From an uncultured Eubacteriales bacterium (GTDB lineage: Bacteria; Bacillota; Clostridia; Peptostreptococcales; Anaerovoracaceae), in contig ONRQ01000003.1 in assembly GCA_900320285.1 (NCBI GenBank), forward strand, positions 1 through 64,000: 64,000 nt of DNA. Direction: 5' to 3'. The first letter of the stretch is position 1; each line of letters begins with the position of its first letter. A model generated the notes under the pieces. The model worked only from the letters and a program-made list of their open reading frames with translations, ran no database searches and was not told the DNA's origin. Shown piece after piece: positions 35,022-45,031 of this stretch. The position numbers and the translations under genes are program-made.

Positions 35022-37124
35022 TTGCAGGACAAGATTCGCAAGGTCTTTGCCGTGATCGCCGCTTTCTTTACGAAAGTCGGCCAGGTCATCAGCAAAGTAT
35101 TTCTTAAGATTTTTCCGCGGAGAGAGTCAAAGTACTTTGACGCAAACCGCCACGAGGCCAAGTACATCGGACTCATGGCGTTCAGCGCGCTCGCGATCTA
35201 TCTCTACATAGAGGAGTTCGCGAGGCTCACCACGAGCCCCGTTGAGGGCTTCCGCTGGGCGTTCAGCCATCCGGTGATCTTCCTCTACAACACTCTTATT
35301 ATCTTTGCGACCATAACCATAGCCTTGCTTTTCAAAAGGCGCAGGTTTGTATGGCTTATGGTCTCGGTAGTCTGGCTCGCGCTCGGAACTGCCAACGGCG
35401 TTATCCTCATGAACAGGATGACCCCGTTCACCCTCTACGACCTCACCAATTTTACTGATGGACTCACCATTGCTACCACCTATTTCTCCAAGCTCCAGAT
35501 AACACTCTTCCTTGTGGCGCTGGGACTTGGGGCCGCGGCCATCGTGCTGATATTCATCAGGAGCGAGAAGTGGCAGAACATCAGTTATAAAAAGAGCCTG
35601 GCAGTGATACTCGTATCTGTTGCCGCGGCCGCCGGAGCAACTATAGGCCTTCAGAATGCGGGTGCAATAAGCTCGTTCTTCGGAAACCTCAACTACGCGT
35701 ACAGGGATTTCGGAATGCCGTACTGCTTCATCTCAACATCGGTGAGCGCAGGTATTTCAAGACCAAAGGGTTACTCTGATGAGCTTATAGCAGGTATTCT
35801 CAAGGACAAAACTCAAAAGGGCGAAGACACTCTTCTCGAGAAGAAAGACGACAGCACCGATCATCCGAATATAATAGTGCTCCAGATGGAGTCATTCACA
35901 GTAGCGCAGGACTACGCAAACATTGAAGTTTCGAAGGATCCTACGCCTGTATTCAATGAGCTTTACGACAACTACACATCGGGCAGTTTCGTGGTACCGG
36001 CCTGCGGCGCGGGAACGGCAAACACCGAATTCGAGGTCCTCACGGGCATAAGCGCCAAATTCTTCGGGCCGGGCGAATACCCGTACAAGGGCAAGCTGCG
36101 CGAGAACGTGCTTGAGAGCATGGCCTATGTGACCCGCTCGCACGGATACAACACTGCGGCTCTTCACGATCACAGGGCGCTCTTCTACAACAGGAACGAG
36201 GTGTACGCGAACCTCGGATTCAACACATTCACTTCTGTCGAGTACATGAACAACGTGTCGTTCACGCCTACGAACTGGTGCAAGGACAAGGTCCTCACCG
36301 GCGAGATCATGGATATCATGGAATCGACCGAGGAGAGGGACTTCCTTCATGTCATTTCGGTCGAGGGACACGGCTCATATCCAACAGAGAAAGTCTTCAA
36401 GAAGCCGTACACTGAAATCACGGCCGAGGATGAAGAGACGAAGTGGAAATACGAGTACTACCTCAACGAATGCCACGAGATGGATACCTTCATAGGCGAC
36501 CTCATTGAGGCAATTGAACAGAGCGGCGAGCCGACCGTCATGATAATCTACGGCGACCACATCCCTGCTCTCGACGTGAAGGAAGAGAACTACAAGCAGA
36601 AGGATCTTTACACAACGCGTTACGTGATCTGGGACAACATCGGACTCCCTAAAGAGGATCGCGACATCCACTCTTATGAGGGCGGAGCGATGCTGCTGAC
36701 GGATGCCGGTCTCGGACACGAGGGTATCATCTTCGACTATCAGCAGTCGAACGATCCTGAAGAAGACACGACCTATCTGAGCGATCAGGAGGCTCTGGCC
36801 TACGACATGCTTTACGGAAAGCAGTACGCTTACGGCGGCAAGGAGCCTTATGAGCCGGTCGCCATGAAGATGGGCCACAAGAACATCGAGATCAAGGATC
36901 TGGTGAAGATCGGAGACAGATATTACATAAGAGGCGACAACTTTACGGAGAGGTCGATCATCAGCATGGACGGCAAGCAGCTGTCGACTGTATATCTGTC
37001 GCCTACTCTGCTGGCACTGAACGAGAGCATCGATCCGCAGGATGTGGATAAGCTTGAGGTCAGCCAGGTTGATAAGTCGAAGGAGACAATACTGACAACA
37101 GTCGGAGCGAACGAAGAGCTGTAG
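35022..37124 (+). CDS. LTA synthase family sulfatase-fold protein
   Basis: The protein has 700 aa from a TTG start (CAGGAGG at 35008-35014; rsmA stops 3 bp before). About five membrane helices occupy residues 45-215. The extracellular alkaline-phosphatase-fold domain has IIVLQMESF (metal ligand Glu), CGAGTANTEFEVLTG with the likely nucleophilic Thr, VISVEGHGSY and IYGDHIPAL. Family members transfer glycerol phosphate from phosphatidylglycerol to polyglycerolphosphate or to glycans; which one here is open. The last ~70 residues form an extra beta-rich tail. A non-coding GC-rich gap follows. Confidence 0.88.
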   Translation: MQDKIRKVFAVIAAFFTKVGQVISKVFLKIFPRRESKYFDANRHEAKYIGLMAFSALAIYLYIEEFARLTTSPVEGFRWAFSHPVIFLYNTLIIFATITIALLFKRRRFVWLMVSVVWLALGTANGVILMNRMTPFTLYDLTNFTDGLTIATTYFSKLQITLFLVALGLGAAAIVLIFIRSEKWQNISYKKSLAVILVSVAAAAGATIGLQNAGAISSFFGNLNYAYRDFGMPYCFISTSVSAGISRPKGYSDELIAGILKDKTQKGEDTLLEKKDDSTDHPNIIVLQMESFTVAQDYANIEVSKDPTPVFNELYDNYTSGSFVVPACGAGTANTEFEVLTGISAKFFGPGEYPYKGKLRENVLESMAYVTRSHGYNTAALHDHRALFYNRNEVYANLGFNTFTSVEYMNNVSFTPTNWCKDKVLTGEIMDIMESTEERDFLHVISVEGHGSYPTEKVFKKPYTEITAEDEETKWKYEYYLNECHEMDTFIGDLIEAIEQSGEPTVMIIYGDHIPALDVKEENYKQKDLYTTRYVIWDNIGLPKEDRDIHSYEGGAMLLTDAGLGHEGIIFDYQQSNDPEEDTTYLSDQEALAYDMLYGKQYAYGGKEPYEPVAMKMGHKNIEIKDLVKIGDRYYIRGDNFTERSIISMDGKQLSTVYLSPTLLALNESIDPQDVDKLEVSQVDKSKETILTTVGANEEL

Positions 37125-37717
37125 CAGTATCATACGCTTCAGCTCGCTGTGCTCCGTTGCCGGGAATGCCAGGTCGTTCGACCTTGCTTCGCGGGGAACG
37201 GCTCTGACGCTTCGCTTGCGAGTCTCGTTCCAGCCGCTCATCTGCGGTCTCTCTCCGGCATTCCTTGCGGCTCCTGCGCAACGCTCGCTTCACCGCATGA
37301 TCCTGCTGTATTGTGCGGCTCCGCCGCCATGATTTGCTCGAAACGCTCAGCGCGCACATCTATTGCAGCACCCTCTCTGCATTTTTCGCTATATTTGAAG
37401 GTGCTTCGGCTCTGCAGCCGCAAGTGTCGCTGAAACTATAATTGAGCTGCCTCGCCGAAGAGGACTTTTGAAAATTTTGATAAATAAATGAGTGATTCAT
37501 TTCATATATTTATCAAAATTGAAAGGAATGTGCAGCTATTTGACAGTTTTGAGCTCTGAAATTGACAATAATCACCAAAATCTACGTTATTGTTAAGTAA
37601 ATTGACGTTTTTTCTCAAAGAAATCATTATAAATCGGTGAAATTGATAAATATATAAGCTGAAAGCGCGAAATTTTTATCAATTTTTCAAAAACTCCTAA
37701 ATTGCGGAAAGAAAACT
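37125..37717. other. Non-coding gap upstream of rho: GC-rich palindromic part, then AT-rich leader
   Basis: 37125-37440 is GC-rich, full of GCTTCGCTTGCG-like short palindromes, with inverted pairs such as GGAATGCC/GGCATTCC (37162 and 37255 region). No reading frame in it looks real. 37455-37717 is AT-rich and contains AATTTTGATAAATA ... TATTTATCAAAATT (about 37474-37521), a 14-bp perfect inverted repeat, and a second AATTGATAAA/TTTATCAATT pair near 37650-37690 just ahead of rho. These may be leader structures for rho autoregulation. Confidence 0.5.
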
Positions 37718-39058
37718 ATGAAAAAAACAACAGATACAAAAGAACTGATGGAAGCTGTCGAGACGACAGAGAAAACAGTGGAAGCGGAACCGGCTGTTGC
37801 GGCTGATGAGCCGGCAGTTGAAGCTGCGGCGGAGGCGGCTGTCGTTGAAGCCGGGACGGAAACGGAAGCTGCAGCAGAGACGGAAACAGCTGCTGAGGCC
37901 ACTGAGAATGCTCCTGCGGCTGAGGCTGCCAAAGAGGATGATGGCAAGTATGATGTCGAAGGCATTCTGGAACTTGCGGATGACGGATTTGGTTTCCTCA
38001 GGTTTGACAACTTCCTTACTTCCAACAAGGACATTTATGTGTCGCCGACGCAGATCAGGCGCTTTGGTCTGAGGACCGGCGACAAGATATTCGGAATCGC
38101 GAGAAAGCCGAGGGGAACTGAGAAGTTCGGAGCACTTCTGTACGTAAAGACGGTCAACGGATTTGACCCGATGACTGCAAAGAGAAGACCGCATTTCGAT
38201 AACCTCACCCCTATTTTTCCGAATGAAAAGATCGTACTCGAGAATTCGAGCATCGACCTTTCGACGAGGGTCATGGATCTGGTGGCTCCTATCGGAAGAG
38301 GCCAGAGAGGGTTGATCGTTGCTCAGCCTAAGGCCGGCAAGACGGTGCTGCTGAAGAAGATTGCGGCTTCTGTTGAAGACAAATATCCTGATATCGAGCT
38401 GATCGTGCTTCTCGTTGACGAGAGACCGGAAGAGGTCACCGACATGAAGAGGAGCCTTAAGCACTCAGAAGTTATCTACTCCACTTTCGATGAGGAGACG
38501 AAGCACCACGTAAAGGTGGCGCAGATGGTTATCGAACGCGCGAAGCGCCTCGCGGAAGCGGGCAAGGATGTCATGATTCTGCTGGACTCGATTACAAGGC
38601 TCGCGAGAGCCTACAACATGGAGGTACCGGCGTCCGGAAGGACGCTCTCGGGCGGTCTCGACCCGGGTGCGCTGCACCCGCCGAAGAAATTCTTCGGCAC
38701 AGCGCGGAACCTCGAGGAAGGCGGCAGCGTCACGATACTGGCCACCGCGCTGGTCGAGACCGGATCGCGCATGGACGATGTAATTTACGAGGAATTCAAG
38801 GGCACCGGCAACATGGAGCTCCACCTCGACAGGCAGCTCAGCGAGCGCCGCATCTTCCCTGCCATCGACCTGTACAAGTCAGGAACAAGGCGCGAAGACC
38901 TTCTTCTCACGCAGGAGGAATATCAGGTTATGTACATGCTGCGCAGGGCTATGAGCTCGGGCAGCGTCATGGATGTGACCGAAGAGATAATTGACAATCT
39001 TTCGAGCACGAAGTGCAATAAGGACTTCGTCAACTTCATGCTCAAGAAGCTACATTAA
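37718..39058 (+). CDS. rho: Transcription termination factor Rho
   Basis: The protein has 446 aa. An N-terminal Ala/Glu/Thr-rich acidic extension (residues about 8-72) precedes the cold-shock RNA-binding domain ([43 protein letters not shown]). The RecA-like motor has Walker [12 protein letters not shown], Walker [17 protein letters not shown], and [27 protein letters not shown]. Rho loads on C-rich unstructured RNA and ends transcription. The start is ambiguous by a few codons because no strong ribosome binding site precedes the ATG. Confidence 0.97.
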   Translation: MKKTTDTKELMEAVETTEKTVEAEPAVAADEPAVEAAAEAAVVEAGTETEAAAETETAAEATENAPAAEAAKEDDGKYDVEGILELADDGFGFLRFDNFLTSNKDIYVSPTQIRRFGLRTGDKIFGIARKPRGTEKFGALLYVKTVNGFDPMTAKRRPHFDNLTPIFPNEKIVLENSSIDLSTRVMDLVAPIGRGQRGLIVAQPKAGKTVLLKKIAASVEDKYPDIELIVLLVDERPEEVTDMKRSLKHSEVIYSTFDEETKHHVKVAQMVIERAKRLAEAGKDVMILLDSITRLARAYNMEVPASGRTLSGGLDPGALHPPKKFFGTARNLEEGGSVTILATALVETGSRMDDVIYEEFKGTGNMELHLDRQLSERRIFPAIDLYKSGTRREDLLLTQEEYQVMYMLRRAMSSGSVMDVTEEIIDNLSSTKCNKDFVNFMLKKLH

Positions 39059-39068
39059 CATTTGTGCA

Positions 39069-39265
39069 ATGAGCGGTACAGAGAGCGGCCGTCTCGCCTC
39101 TCTCGGATCTGCCATTGCATCCTCACTCACTCCGCGTCCCGGGACGTTTGCGGAACTCGCTTCGCTCAGACATCCGCACAACGTCAGCCGGTCCGCGTTC
39201 ACTCAATCGGTGCAGCTGGCAAGATCCTCGAGACACGCTCGACTGCAGCTCTCTGCACCGCTCAT
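39069..39265 (+). repeat. Long imperfect inverted repeat between rho and the DUF1385-PrmC gene
   Basis: Arms ATGAGCGGTACAGAGAG (39069-39085) and CTCTCTGCACCGCTCAT (39249-39265) pair over 17 bp with one mismatch. The interior holds further palindromes, for example CGTCCCGGGACG. It is GC-rich, non-coding, and starts 10 bp after the rho stop. A transcribed copy would fold into a ~200-nt multi-branched structure; no T-tract follows. Confidence 0.65.
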
Positions 39266-39275
39266 ATAAAAAACA

Positions 39276-41459
39276 ATGGCAAAGATAGATTACGATAAAA
39301 TTTTCATAAAGGGCGCCTGCCCTACTTCGATCGGCGGGCAGGCGGTAATGGAAGGCGTCATGATGCAGGGCCCTGACAGGGTCGCTCTTGCCATGCGCCT
39401 GCCTACGGGTGAGCTCTATCTCAAGACGAAGCTGAAAAAGAAACAGAGCCGTGCGCTTAAGATCCCTTTTGTCAGGGGGATAGTCTCTTTTGTTAACTCG
39501 CTCGTCGGGGGCATGGGCACTCTGATGGAGTCCGCTGATATTCTAGAGACTTACGCGCCCGAAGAGTATGCCGAGGAGCCGGGAAAGCTCGAGGCATGGA
39601 TCAATAAAAAGTTCGGAGAAAAGGCTGCGTGGAACTTCCTGATGACTACTGCCCTGCTGTTTGCGGTGGCAATCTCTATAGTCTTTTTCATCATCCTGCC
39701 GACCTGGGTCGTGAACTTCCTGGGAACGTGGGTGCAGAACGCAGTCGTGCTCAACCTGGTTGAGGGACTCCTCAGGATAGCGATGTTCGTCGCATATGTC
39801 GCGGCGATACGCAAGATGAATGACATCAAAACGCTCTTCCAGTACCACGGCGCCGAGCACAAATCGATACACTGCTTCGAGAATGACAGAGTCCTCTGCC
39901 CGGAAAACGCGGAAGAGTTCTACACCCTGCATCCAAGGTGCGGCACAAGTTTCCTTGTGTTTGTGCTCCTCATAAGCCTGCTTCTGTTCAGCTTTTTAGG
40001 CTGGCCGAATCTGGTATGGAGGATACTGTCAAGGATACTGCTGATCCCTGTGATCGCGGCCATAAGCTACGAGCTCCTCAGGTGGGCCGGCAGGTCGGAC
40101 GGCAAAATAGTCCGCATACTCAGCTGGCCGGGACTCCAGCTCCAGAGACTGACGACAGCAGAACCAAACAGAGATCAGCTCGAAGTTGCGCTGCTCTCGC
40201 TGAAGGCTGTCCTCGTGGATCCGGGAGTTCCTGAGCTGGAAGGATTCGTCGACAAGGACGGCAACCCGGTGAGATCGAAGGCCGAAATGAAAGAAATCGA
40301 GCGGGAGATGGAAGCCTGGGCGGCAGATGTTGAAGCTCATACCGAGGCCAACAAGAAGGCTGCGGCTGAAGCGATAGACGATATGACCAGGATAGAGGAG
40401 CGTACCGTTTTCGAAGATCCGGCCAACGGCGCGAGCGACGATGAGATCTTCAGCGCGATCGATTTCCTTGACGGGCTCGACAGCGACGGCTACACCATAG
40501 TTGCTCCTGAGGAGACAGACGGACGCACTCTTGTGAGGGCTATCGCCGACAGAGAAGCGATGGAGGCAAAAGCCAGAACGCTCGCGCGCAGATACACAAA
40601 AGACATCAGGACTTATGAGAACGCTCTCAACTGGGGCAAAGCTGCATTGAGTATGCTCCCGAACGGAAAGAACGAGGCCAGGATGATAATGTCGTACGCG
40701 ACGGGCCTCGGCACCGCTGACCTCATCACCAGAGCAAAGGAGCTCATGCGTGAAGACGATTTCGATGAGTTCCAGAAACGCATCTTCGCAAGGATCGAAG
40801 GCGTGCCGCTTCAGTATATTGTCGGCACACAGGAATTCATGGGCATGCCGTTCAGAGTCAACGAGTCGGTGCTGATCCCGCGCCTCGATACTGAGGTGCT
40901 GGTCGAAAATGTTATAGAGACCATCAACAGGCTGGGACTTGAAAAACCGGAAGTGCTTGATATGTGCACCGGAAGCGGAGCCATTGGAATCAGCATTGCG
41001 GCCAAGGTTCCTGACGCGATAGTCACCATGACGGACGTGTCCGAGGATGCTCTGCAGACTGCAATGAGCAATGCGGGCCTGAACGGGGTCAACCGCCGCT
41101 GCATATTCCTGCTCGGCAACATGTTTGACGCGATCCCGGAAGACAAGCAATACGATGTCATCGTCTGCAACCCTCCGTACATTCCTAGCGATGTCATTGA
41201 CACCCTGGATATTGAGGTAAAGGACCACGAGCCGCGCATGGCTCTCGACGGGGGTAAGGACGGACTCGACTACTACAGGGTGATTGCGGATAAGGCCAGC
41301 ATGCATCTTAAGGCGGGCGGAGTGCTCGCACTGGAGATCGGCGCTGAACAGGCAGCAGATGTAAAGAAGCTGCTGAAAAAAGCGGATACTTACGAAGGAA
41401 TCAGGGTGATCCGCGATCTCGCGCATCTTGACCGCGCTGTCTTCGCAACACGCAAATAA
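39276..41459 (+). CDS. Fusion of DUF1385 (YqhQ-like) membrane protein and release-factor methyltransferase PrmC
   Basis: The protein has 727 aa in one uninterrupted frame. Residues 1-325 are DUF1385: TSIGGQAVMEGVMMQGPDRVALAMR, four membrane helices, and YHGAEHKSIHCFE...HPRCGTSF. Residues 325-430 are a charged linker. Residues 430-727 are PrmC: helical N-domain, SAM motif VLDMCTGSGAIGISIA, and the glutamine-binding NPPY at about 632 (CNPPYIPSD). PrmC methylates the GGQ glutamine of RF1/RF2. DUF1385 and prmC are often adjacent downstream of rho in Clostridia; here they are fused, so PrmC would be membrane tethered. rpmE before it and prfA after it are both missing. Confidence 0.9.
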   Translation: MAKIDYDKIFIKGACPTSIGGQAVMEGVMMQGPDRVALAMRLPTGELYLKTKLKKKQSRALKIPFVRGIVSFVNSLVGGMGTLMESADILETYAPEEYAEEPGKLEAWINKKFGEKAAWNFLMTTALLFAVAISIVFFIILPTWVVNFLGTWVQNAVVLNLVEGLLRIAMFVAYVAAIRKMNDIKTLFQYHGAEHKSIHCFENDRVLCPENAEEFYTLHPRCGTSFLVFVLLISLLLFSFLGWPNLVWRILSRILLIPVIAAISYELLRWAGRSDGKIVRILSWPGLQLQRLTTAEPNRDQLEVALLSLKAVLVDPGVPELEGFVDKDGNPVRSKAEMKEIEREMEAWAADVEAHTEANKKAAAEAIDDMTRIEERTVFEDPANGASDDEIFSAIDFLDGLDSDGYTIVAPEETDGRTLVRAIADREAMEAKARTLARRYTKDIRTYENALNWGKAALSMLPNGKNEARMIMSYATGLGTADLITRAKELMREDDFDEFQKRIFARIEGVPLQYIVGTQEFMGMPFRVNESVLIPRLDTEVLVENVIETINRLGLEKPEVLDMCTGSGAIGISIAAKVPDAIVTMTDVSEDALQTAMSNAGLNGVNRRCIFLLGNMFDAIPEDKQYDVIVCNPPYIPSDVIDTLDIEVKDHEPRMALDGGKDGLDYYRVIADKASMHLKAGGVLALEIGAEQAADVKKLLKKADTYEGIRVIRDLAHLDRAVFATRK

Positions 41460-41533
41460 CACGCAAATAAACAGGGGCAACAGGGACAGAGAGTACTTCA
41501 ATACTGACTTTCAGACCGGGAGGAAATCTATAA

Positions 41534-42328
41534 ATGAATGGGTTTTTAGTACTGTTTGCAGTCGCACTCGCCGTGAGCGCGATCGGATTCAAAAAGTACG
41601 TATGGTTCATATCGATAGGCTACGGGTTTGCCGTGGCGGCGATTGGCATTGCGCTGCTCTGCATGTTCGGAGGTCAGGCGGATACAGGTCTCATCATTGC
41701 CTGTGTGCTGTTCATCCTTTACGGGTGCAGGCTCGGCGGCTATCTCGCATACAGAGAGATGAAAAGCAGCGCATACAACAAAAAGATGAAAACCGAGATC
41801 AAGGACGGCAAAGGCATGTCTGTTATCGCAAAATGCGGTATCTGGATCTCGGCCGCTCTGCTCTACGCATGTGAAACTTCACCTGTACTGTTCAGATTCG
41901 AAAACGGCAATATGACTGACGGATGGGTGATAGCCGGCGTAATCATTATGGCGGCAGGCCTTGGGCTCGAAACAGCTGCGGATCTGCAGAAGAACGCTGC
42001 TAAAAAGGTCAATCCAAAGCGCTTTGTCGATACAGGCCTTTACAGAATAGTCAGATGCCCTAACTACTTCGGCGAGATGACATTCTGGACGGGGGTGTTC
42101 CTCACAGGTATCGGATCGAACACCGGCGTATGGCAGTGGATCGCAGTCCTGACCGGATATCTCGGAATCATATACGTGATGTTCGGAGGCGCCCGCAGAC
42201 TCGAGATGAGACAGGACAGAACCTATAAGGATGATCCGGAGTACTGGGCTTATAAAAACAAAACGCCTATCATGATTCCGTTCATCCCGCTCTATAGCGT
42301 TGCAAAATACAAATGGCTGGTTGCATGA
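41534..42328 (+). CDS. DUF1295 (steroid 5-alpha-reductase-like) membrane protein
   Basis: The protein has 264 aa with six or seven hydrophobic segments. The C-terminal block FVDTGLYRIVRCPNYFGEMTFWTGVFLTGI and the ending MRQDRTYKDDPEYWAYKNKTPIMIPFIP match the DUF1295 family. The physiological substrate is unknown. RBS GGGAGGAAA lies before the ATG. The preceding gene end ACACGCAAATAA is duplicated in the gap. Confidence 0.82.
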   Translation: MNGFLVLFAVALAVSAIGFKKYVWFISIGYGFAVAAIGIALLCMFGGQADTGLIIACVLFILYGCRLGGYLAYREMKSSAYNKKMKTEIKDGKGMSVIAKCGIWISAALLYACETSPVLFRFENGNMTDGWVIAGVIIMAAGLGLETAADLQKNAAKKVNPKRFVDTGLYRIVRCPNYFGEMTFWTGVFLTGIGSNTGVWQWIAVLTGYLGIIYVMFGGARRLEMRQDRTYKDDPEYWAYKNKTPIMIPFIPLYSVAKYKWLVA

Positions 42329-42382
42329 AACCAACGATTCGCAATGGGATTCAGACAGTCAGGATAAAGGGAAGAGATACGA

Positions 42383-43003
42383 ATGACACAAACAGAAAGA
42401 ATGGAAGCAGGACTGCTGTATGATCCGGGAGCTGAAGAGATCCTGTCAGTGCAGAGCCCGCTTGGAGAAAAACTCAGGGAGTTCAATGATCTCATGCCGT
42501 CGCAGTTTGAAGAACAGCAGCGCCTTATGAGGGAGATGTTCGCCGAATGCGGAGAGAACGTATACATCCAGAGGCCTCTCTACGCTAACTGGGGCGGCAG
42601 TCATGTGCACATGGGCTCCAATATTTATGCCAACTTCAACCTGACACTGGTCGATGACGGGCACATATACATCGGCGACTGGGTCAAGTTCGGCCCGAAT
42701 GTCACTATCGTGACGGCAGGCCATCCGGTGCTTCCGGAGCTGAGGAAAGATCCGGAGTATCAGTTCAACAAGGACGTGCACATTGAGGAGTGCGTCTGGA
42801 TAGGAGCCGGCGTGACAGTGCTGCCGGGCGTGACCATCGGAAAGAACAGCGTCATAGGCGCAGGAAGTATTGTAACAAAGGATATACCTGAAAATGTCGT
42901 TGCGGTCGGCAACCCGTGCAAGGTCATGAGGCCTATCGGTGAAAAGGACAGAGAGACATTTTTCAGAGATGAGAAAATCGACTGGGAGGAAATAAATGGC
43001 TAA
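42383..43003 (+). CDS. Sugar O-acetyltransferase (Maa/LacA type)
   Basis: The protein has 206 aa. The N-terminal Mac domain (ERMEAGLLYDPGAEEILSVQSPLGEKLREFND) precedes a left-handed beta helix with hexapeptide repeats (GSHVHMGSNIYANFNLTLVDDGHIYIGDWVKFGPNVTIVTAGHP). The catalytic His is in TAGHP. The end (SVIGAGSIVTKDIPENVVAVGNPCKVMR) is standard. It uses acetyl-CoA and a sugar such as maltose or galactoside. It overlaps the next gene by 8 bp. Confidence 0.9.
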   Translation: MTQTERMEAGLLYDPGAEEILSVQSPLGEKLREFNDLMPSQFEEQQRLMREMFAECGENVYIQRPLYANWGGSHVHMGSNIYANFNLTLVDDGHIYIGDWVKFGPNVTIVTAGHPVLPELRKDPEYQFNKDVHIEECVWIGAGVTVLPGVTIGKNSVIGAGSIVTKDIPENVVAVGNPCKVMRPIGEKDRETFFRDEKIDWEEING

Positions 43004-43622
43004 GGTAATACTGATAAACGGAAGCCCGAGAGCTGATCAGTGTACGGCGACTGCTCTTGATGAGATGATAAAGACTTTCAATGAAGAGGGCGTCGAGACT
43101 GAACTTATCCACATCGGAAACAAGAGCATCAGGGGATGCGCAGCATGCGGATACTGCTCAACTCACGACGGCTGCGTTTTCAATGACATAGTGAACGAAG
43201 TCAACGCAAAGCTTGAGAAGGCAGACGGTCTCGTGGTCGGAAGTCCTGTATATTACAGCTCACCAAACGGAACACTGATCTCGTTCCTCGACAGGCTGTT
43301 CTACAGTGCGCAGTACGATATGCACATGAAGGTCGGAGCCGGTGTTGTAAGCGCAAGGCGCGGAGGCACCACCGCATCGTTCGATGTGCTCAACAAGTAC
43401 TTCAGCATTACCGGCATGCCGATAGCGACATCCACTTACTGGAACAATGTGCACGGATTCACGGCAGAAGATGTGAAGAAGGATGCAGAGGGTCTTCAGG
43501 TTATGAGGAACCTCGCGCGCAATATGTCCTTCATGATCAAAGCGATAGCTGACGCAAAGGAAAAATACGGACTGCCTAAAGTGGAGCACGACTCGTTCAC
43601 AAGCTTCCCGGACGGCAAGTAA
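42996..43622 (+). CDS. Flavodoxin-like FMN reductase / iron-sulfur flavoprotein
   Basis: The protein has 208 aa. The flavin phosphate loop VILINGSPRADQCTATAL and the second loop VVGSPVYYSSPNGTLISFLDRLFY define an NADPH-dependent FMN reductase fold. A Cys-rich segment GCAACGYCSTHDGCVFND (CxxCxxC...C, residues 48-62) is in the position of the [4Fe-4S] or Cys site of iron-sulfur flavoproteins. Its electron partner is unknown. It is translationally coupled to the acetyltransferase. Confidence 0.85.
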   Translation: MAKVILINGSPRADQCTATALDEMIKTFNEEGVETELIHIGNKSIRGCAACGYCSTHDGCVFNDIVNEVNAKLEKADGLVVGSPVYYSSPNGTLISFLDRLFYSAQYDMHMKVGAGVVSARRGGTTASFDVLNKYFSITGMPIATSTYWNNVHGFTAEDVKKDAEGLQVMRNLARNMSFMIKAIADAKEKYGLPKVEHDSFTSFPDGK

Positions 43623-43637
43623 AAGGAGGATACGGAT

Positions 43638-43823
43638 ATGTGCCTTTCAACTGTGTATAAGAACGAGATAGGCGACGCAAACATGCTCGCAAAGAACGTG
43701 GCGGACATCAAAGTCGACGGCGGAAAGCTCATTTTCACTGATCTGATGGGAATACGCTACACTTTCGACGGAACTCTGGAGAAAGTGGATCTGATGGATA
43801 ATTACGTTATCGTGCGCGGATAA
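43638..43823 (+). CDS. cooT: CooT-type small nickel-binding protein
   Basis: The protein has 61 aa. Cys2 directly after the start Met (MCLSTVYKNE), the LAKNVADIKVDGGKLIFTDLMG core and the ending VDLMDNYVIV match CooT-family nickel-binding proteins, in which Cys2 binds Ni as a homodimer. RBS AAAAGGAGG lies before the ATG, 15 bp after the flavoprotein. No CO dehydrogenase is in the window, so its client is unknown. Confidence 0.8.
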   Translation: MCLSTVYKNEIGDANMLAKNVADIKVDGGKLIFTDLMGIRYTFDGTLEKVDLMDNYVIVRG

Positions 43824-43889
43824 TTATACCGGTACGATGCGAAAACAACGGCCGGTAAAATCCCGGCTGCTTAGAGAGAGGGAGAAAAC

Positions 43890-45029
43890 ATGTATTATAA
43901 CGATTTTCAGGACCTGAAACTGTCGGGCCTCGGCCTTGGCTGCATGAGACTGCCGTGTATAGACGGTGATGATTCCAGACCGGATCCGCAGGCTGTGCAG
44001 GAGATGGTCGATTACGCTATGGCGAACGGTATCAACTATTTCGACACCGCATGGGGCTATCATGCAGGCAACAGCGAGACAGTCATCGGAGAAGCTCTTT
44101 CGAAATACGACAGGAGCAGCTTCTATCTGGCGAGCAAGTTCCCGGGCTACGATCTGTCCAACTTCGGCAAGCATGAGGAAATTTTCAATAAGCAGCTCGA
44201 GAAGTGCAAGACTGACTATTTTGACTTCTATCTCTATCACAATGTGTGCGAGCTGAACATCGACAAATATCTCGATGACAGCACCGGCCTCACCGAATTC
44301 CTGCTGAAGATGAAGGAAGAGGGCAAGATACGCCACCTCGGCTTTTCGTGCCACGGCAGCCAGGAGACGATGCACCGCTTCATAATGAAGAACTTCAGAC
44401 ATATCGAGTTCTGCCAGATCCAGCTGAACTATCTCGACCTCGAGTTCCAGAATGCAAAGGACAAGGTCGAGGAGCTCAACAACATCGGTATTCCTATCTG
44501 GGTAATGGAGCCGCTTCGCGGCGGCAAGCTTGCGAAGTCGTGCCTCGGCGGCGAGAAGCTGCTGGCAAAGAGCAACCCTGACTATACGCCTGCCAACTGG
44601 GCGTTCGGTTTCGTCGAGTCCGTACCGGGAGTCACCATGATACTCTCCGGAATGTCCAACTTTGAGCAGCTGAAGCAGAACATCGAGTTCTTCAGTGAAA
44701 AAAGAGAACTCAGCGACGATGATATCGCGATTCTCCTGACAGCGGCGCACTACGACACTACGGGCAAGAATGCGGGCACTGTGCCTTGCACCGCCTGCAG
44801 ATACTGCACTACAAAGTGCCCTCAGGAGCTCGATATCCCTAAACTGCTCGCGCTCTACAATGAGCACGCATACAGCGAGGGAGGATTCATCGCTCCTATG
44901 GCTCTTGCCGCGCTCGATGAGAGCAAGCTTCCTTCGGCATGCATCGGATGCGGAGCCTGCGCGGCTGTATGCCCGCAGCAGATCGACATTCCGGGCACCA
45001 TGTCGAAGTTTGCAACCTTATTAAAGTAA
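43890..45029 (+). CDS. Aldo/keto reductase with C-terminal 2[4Fe-4S] ferredoxin domain
   Basis: The protein has 379 aa. The TIM-barrel part carries the AKR tetrad: Asp and Tyr in FDTAWGYHAGNSETVIGEAL, Lys in LASKFPG, His in FYLYHNV. The C-terminal 90 residues have CTACRYCTTKCPQ and CIGCGACAAVCPQ, two CxxCxxCxxxCP ferredoxin motifs. Such proteins occur widely in anaerobes; substrates are mostly unknown. RBS GAGAGGGAG lies upstream. It is the last gene before the dehydratase region and ends in a large structured terminator. Confidence 0.9.
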   Translation: MYYNDFQDLKLSGLGLGCMRLPCIDGDDSRPDPQAVQEMVDYAMANGINYFDTAWGYHAGNSETVIGEALSKYDRSSFYLASKFPGYDLSNFGKHEEIFNKQLEKCKTDYFDFYLYHNVCELNIDKYLDDSTGLTEFLLKMKEEGKIRHLGFSCHGSQETMHRFIMKNFRHIEFCQIQLNYLDLEFQNAKDKVEELNNIGIPIWVMEPLRGGKLAKSCLGGEKLLAKSNPDYTPANWAFGFVESVPGVTMILSGMSNFEQLKQNIEFFSEKRELSDDDIAILLTAAHYDTTGKNAGTVPCTACRYCTTKCPQELDIPKLLALYNEHAYSEGGFIAPMALAALDESKLPSACIGCGACAAVCPQQIDIPGTMSKFATLLK

Positions 45030-45031
45030 TA

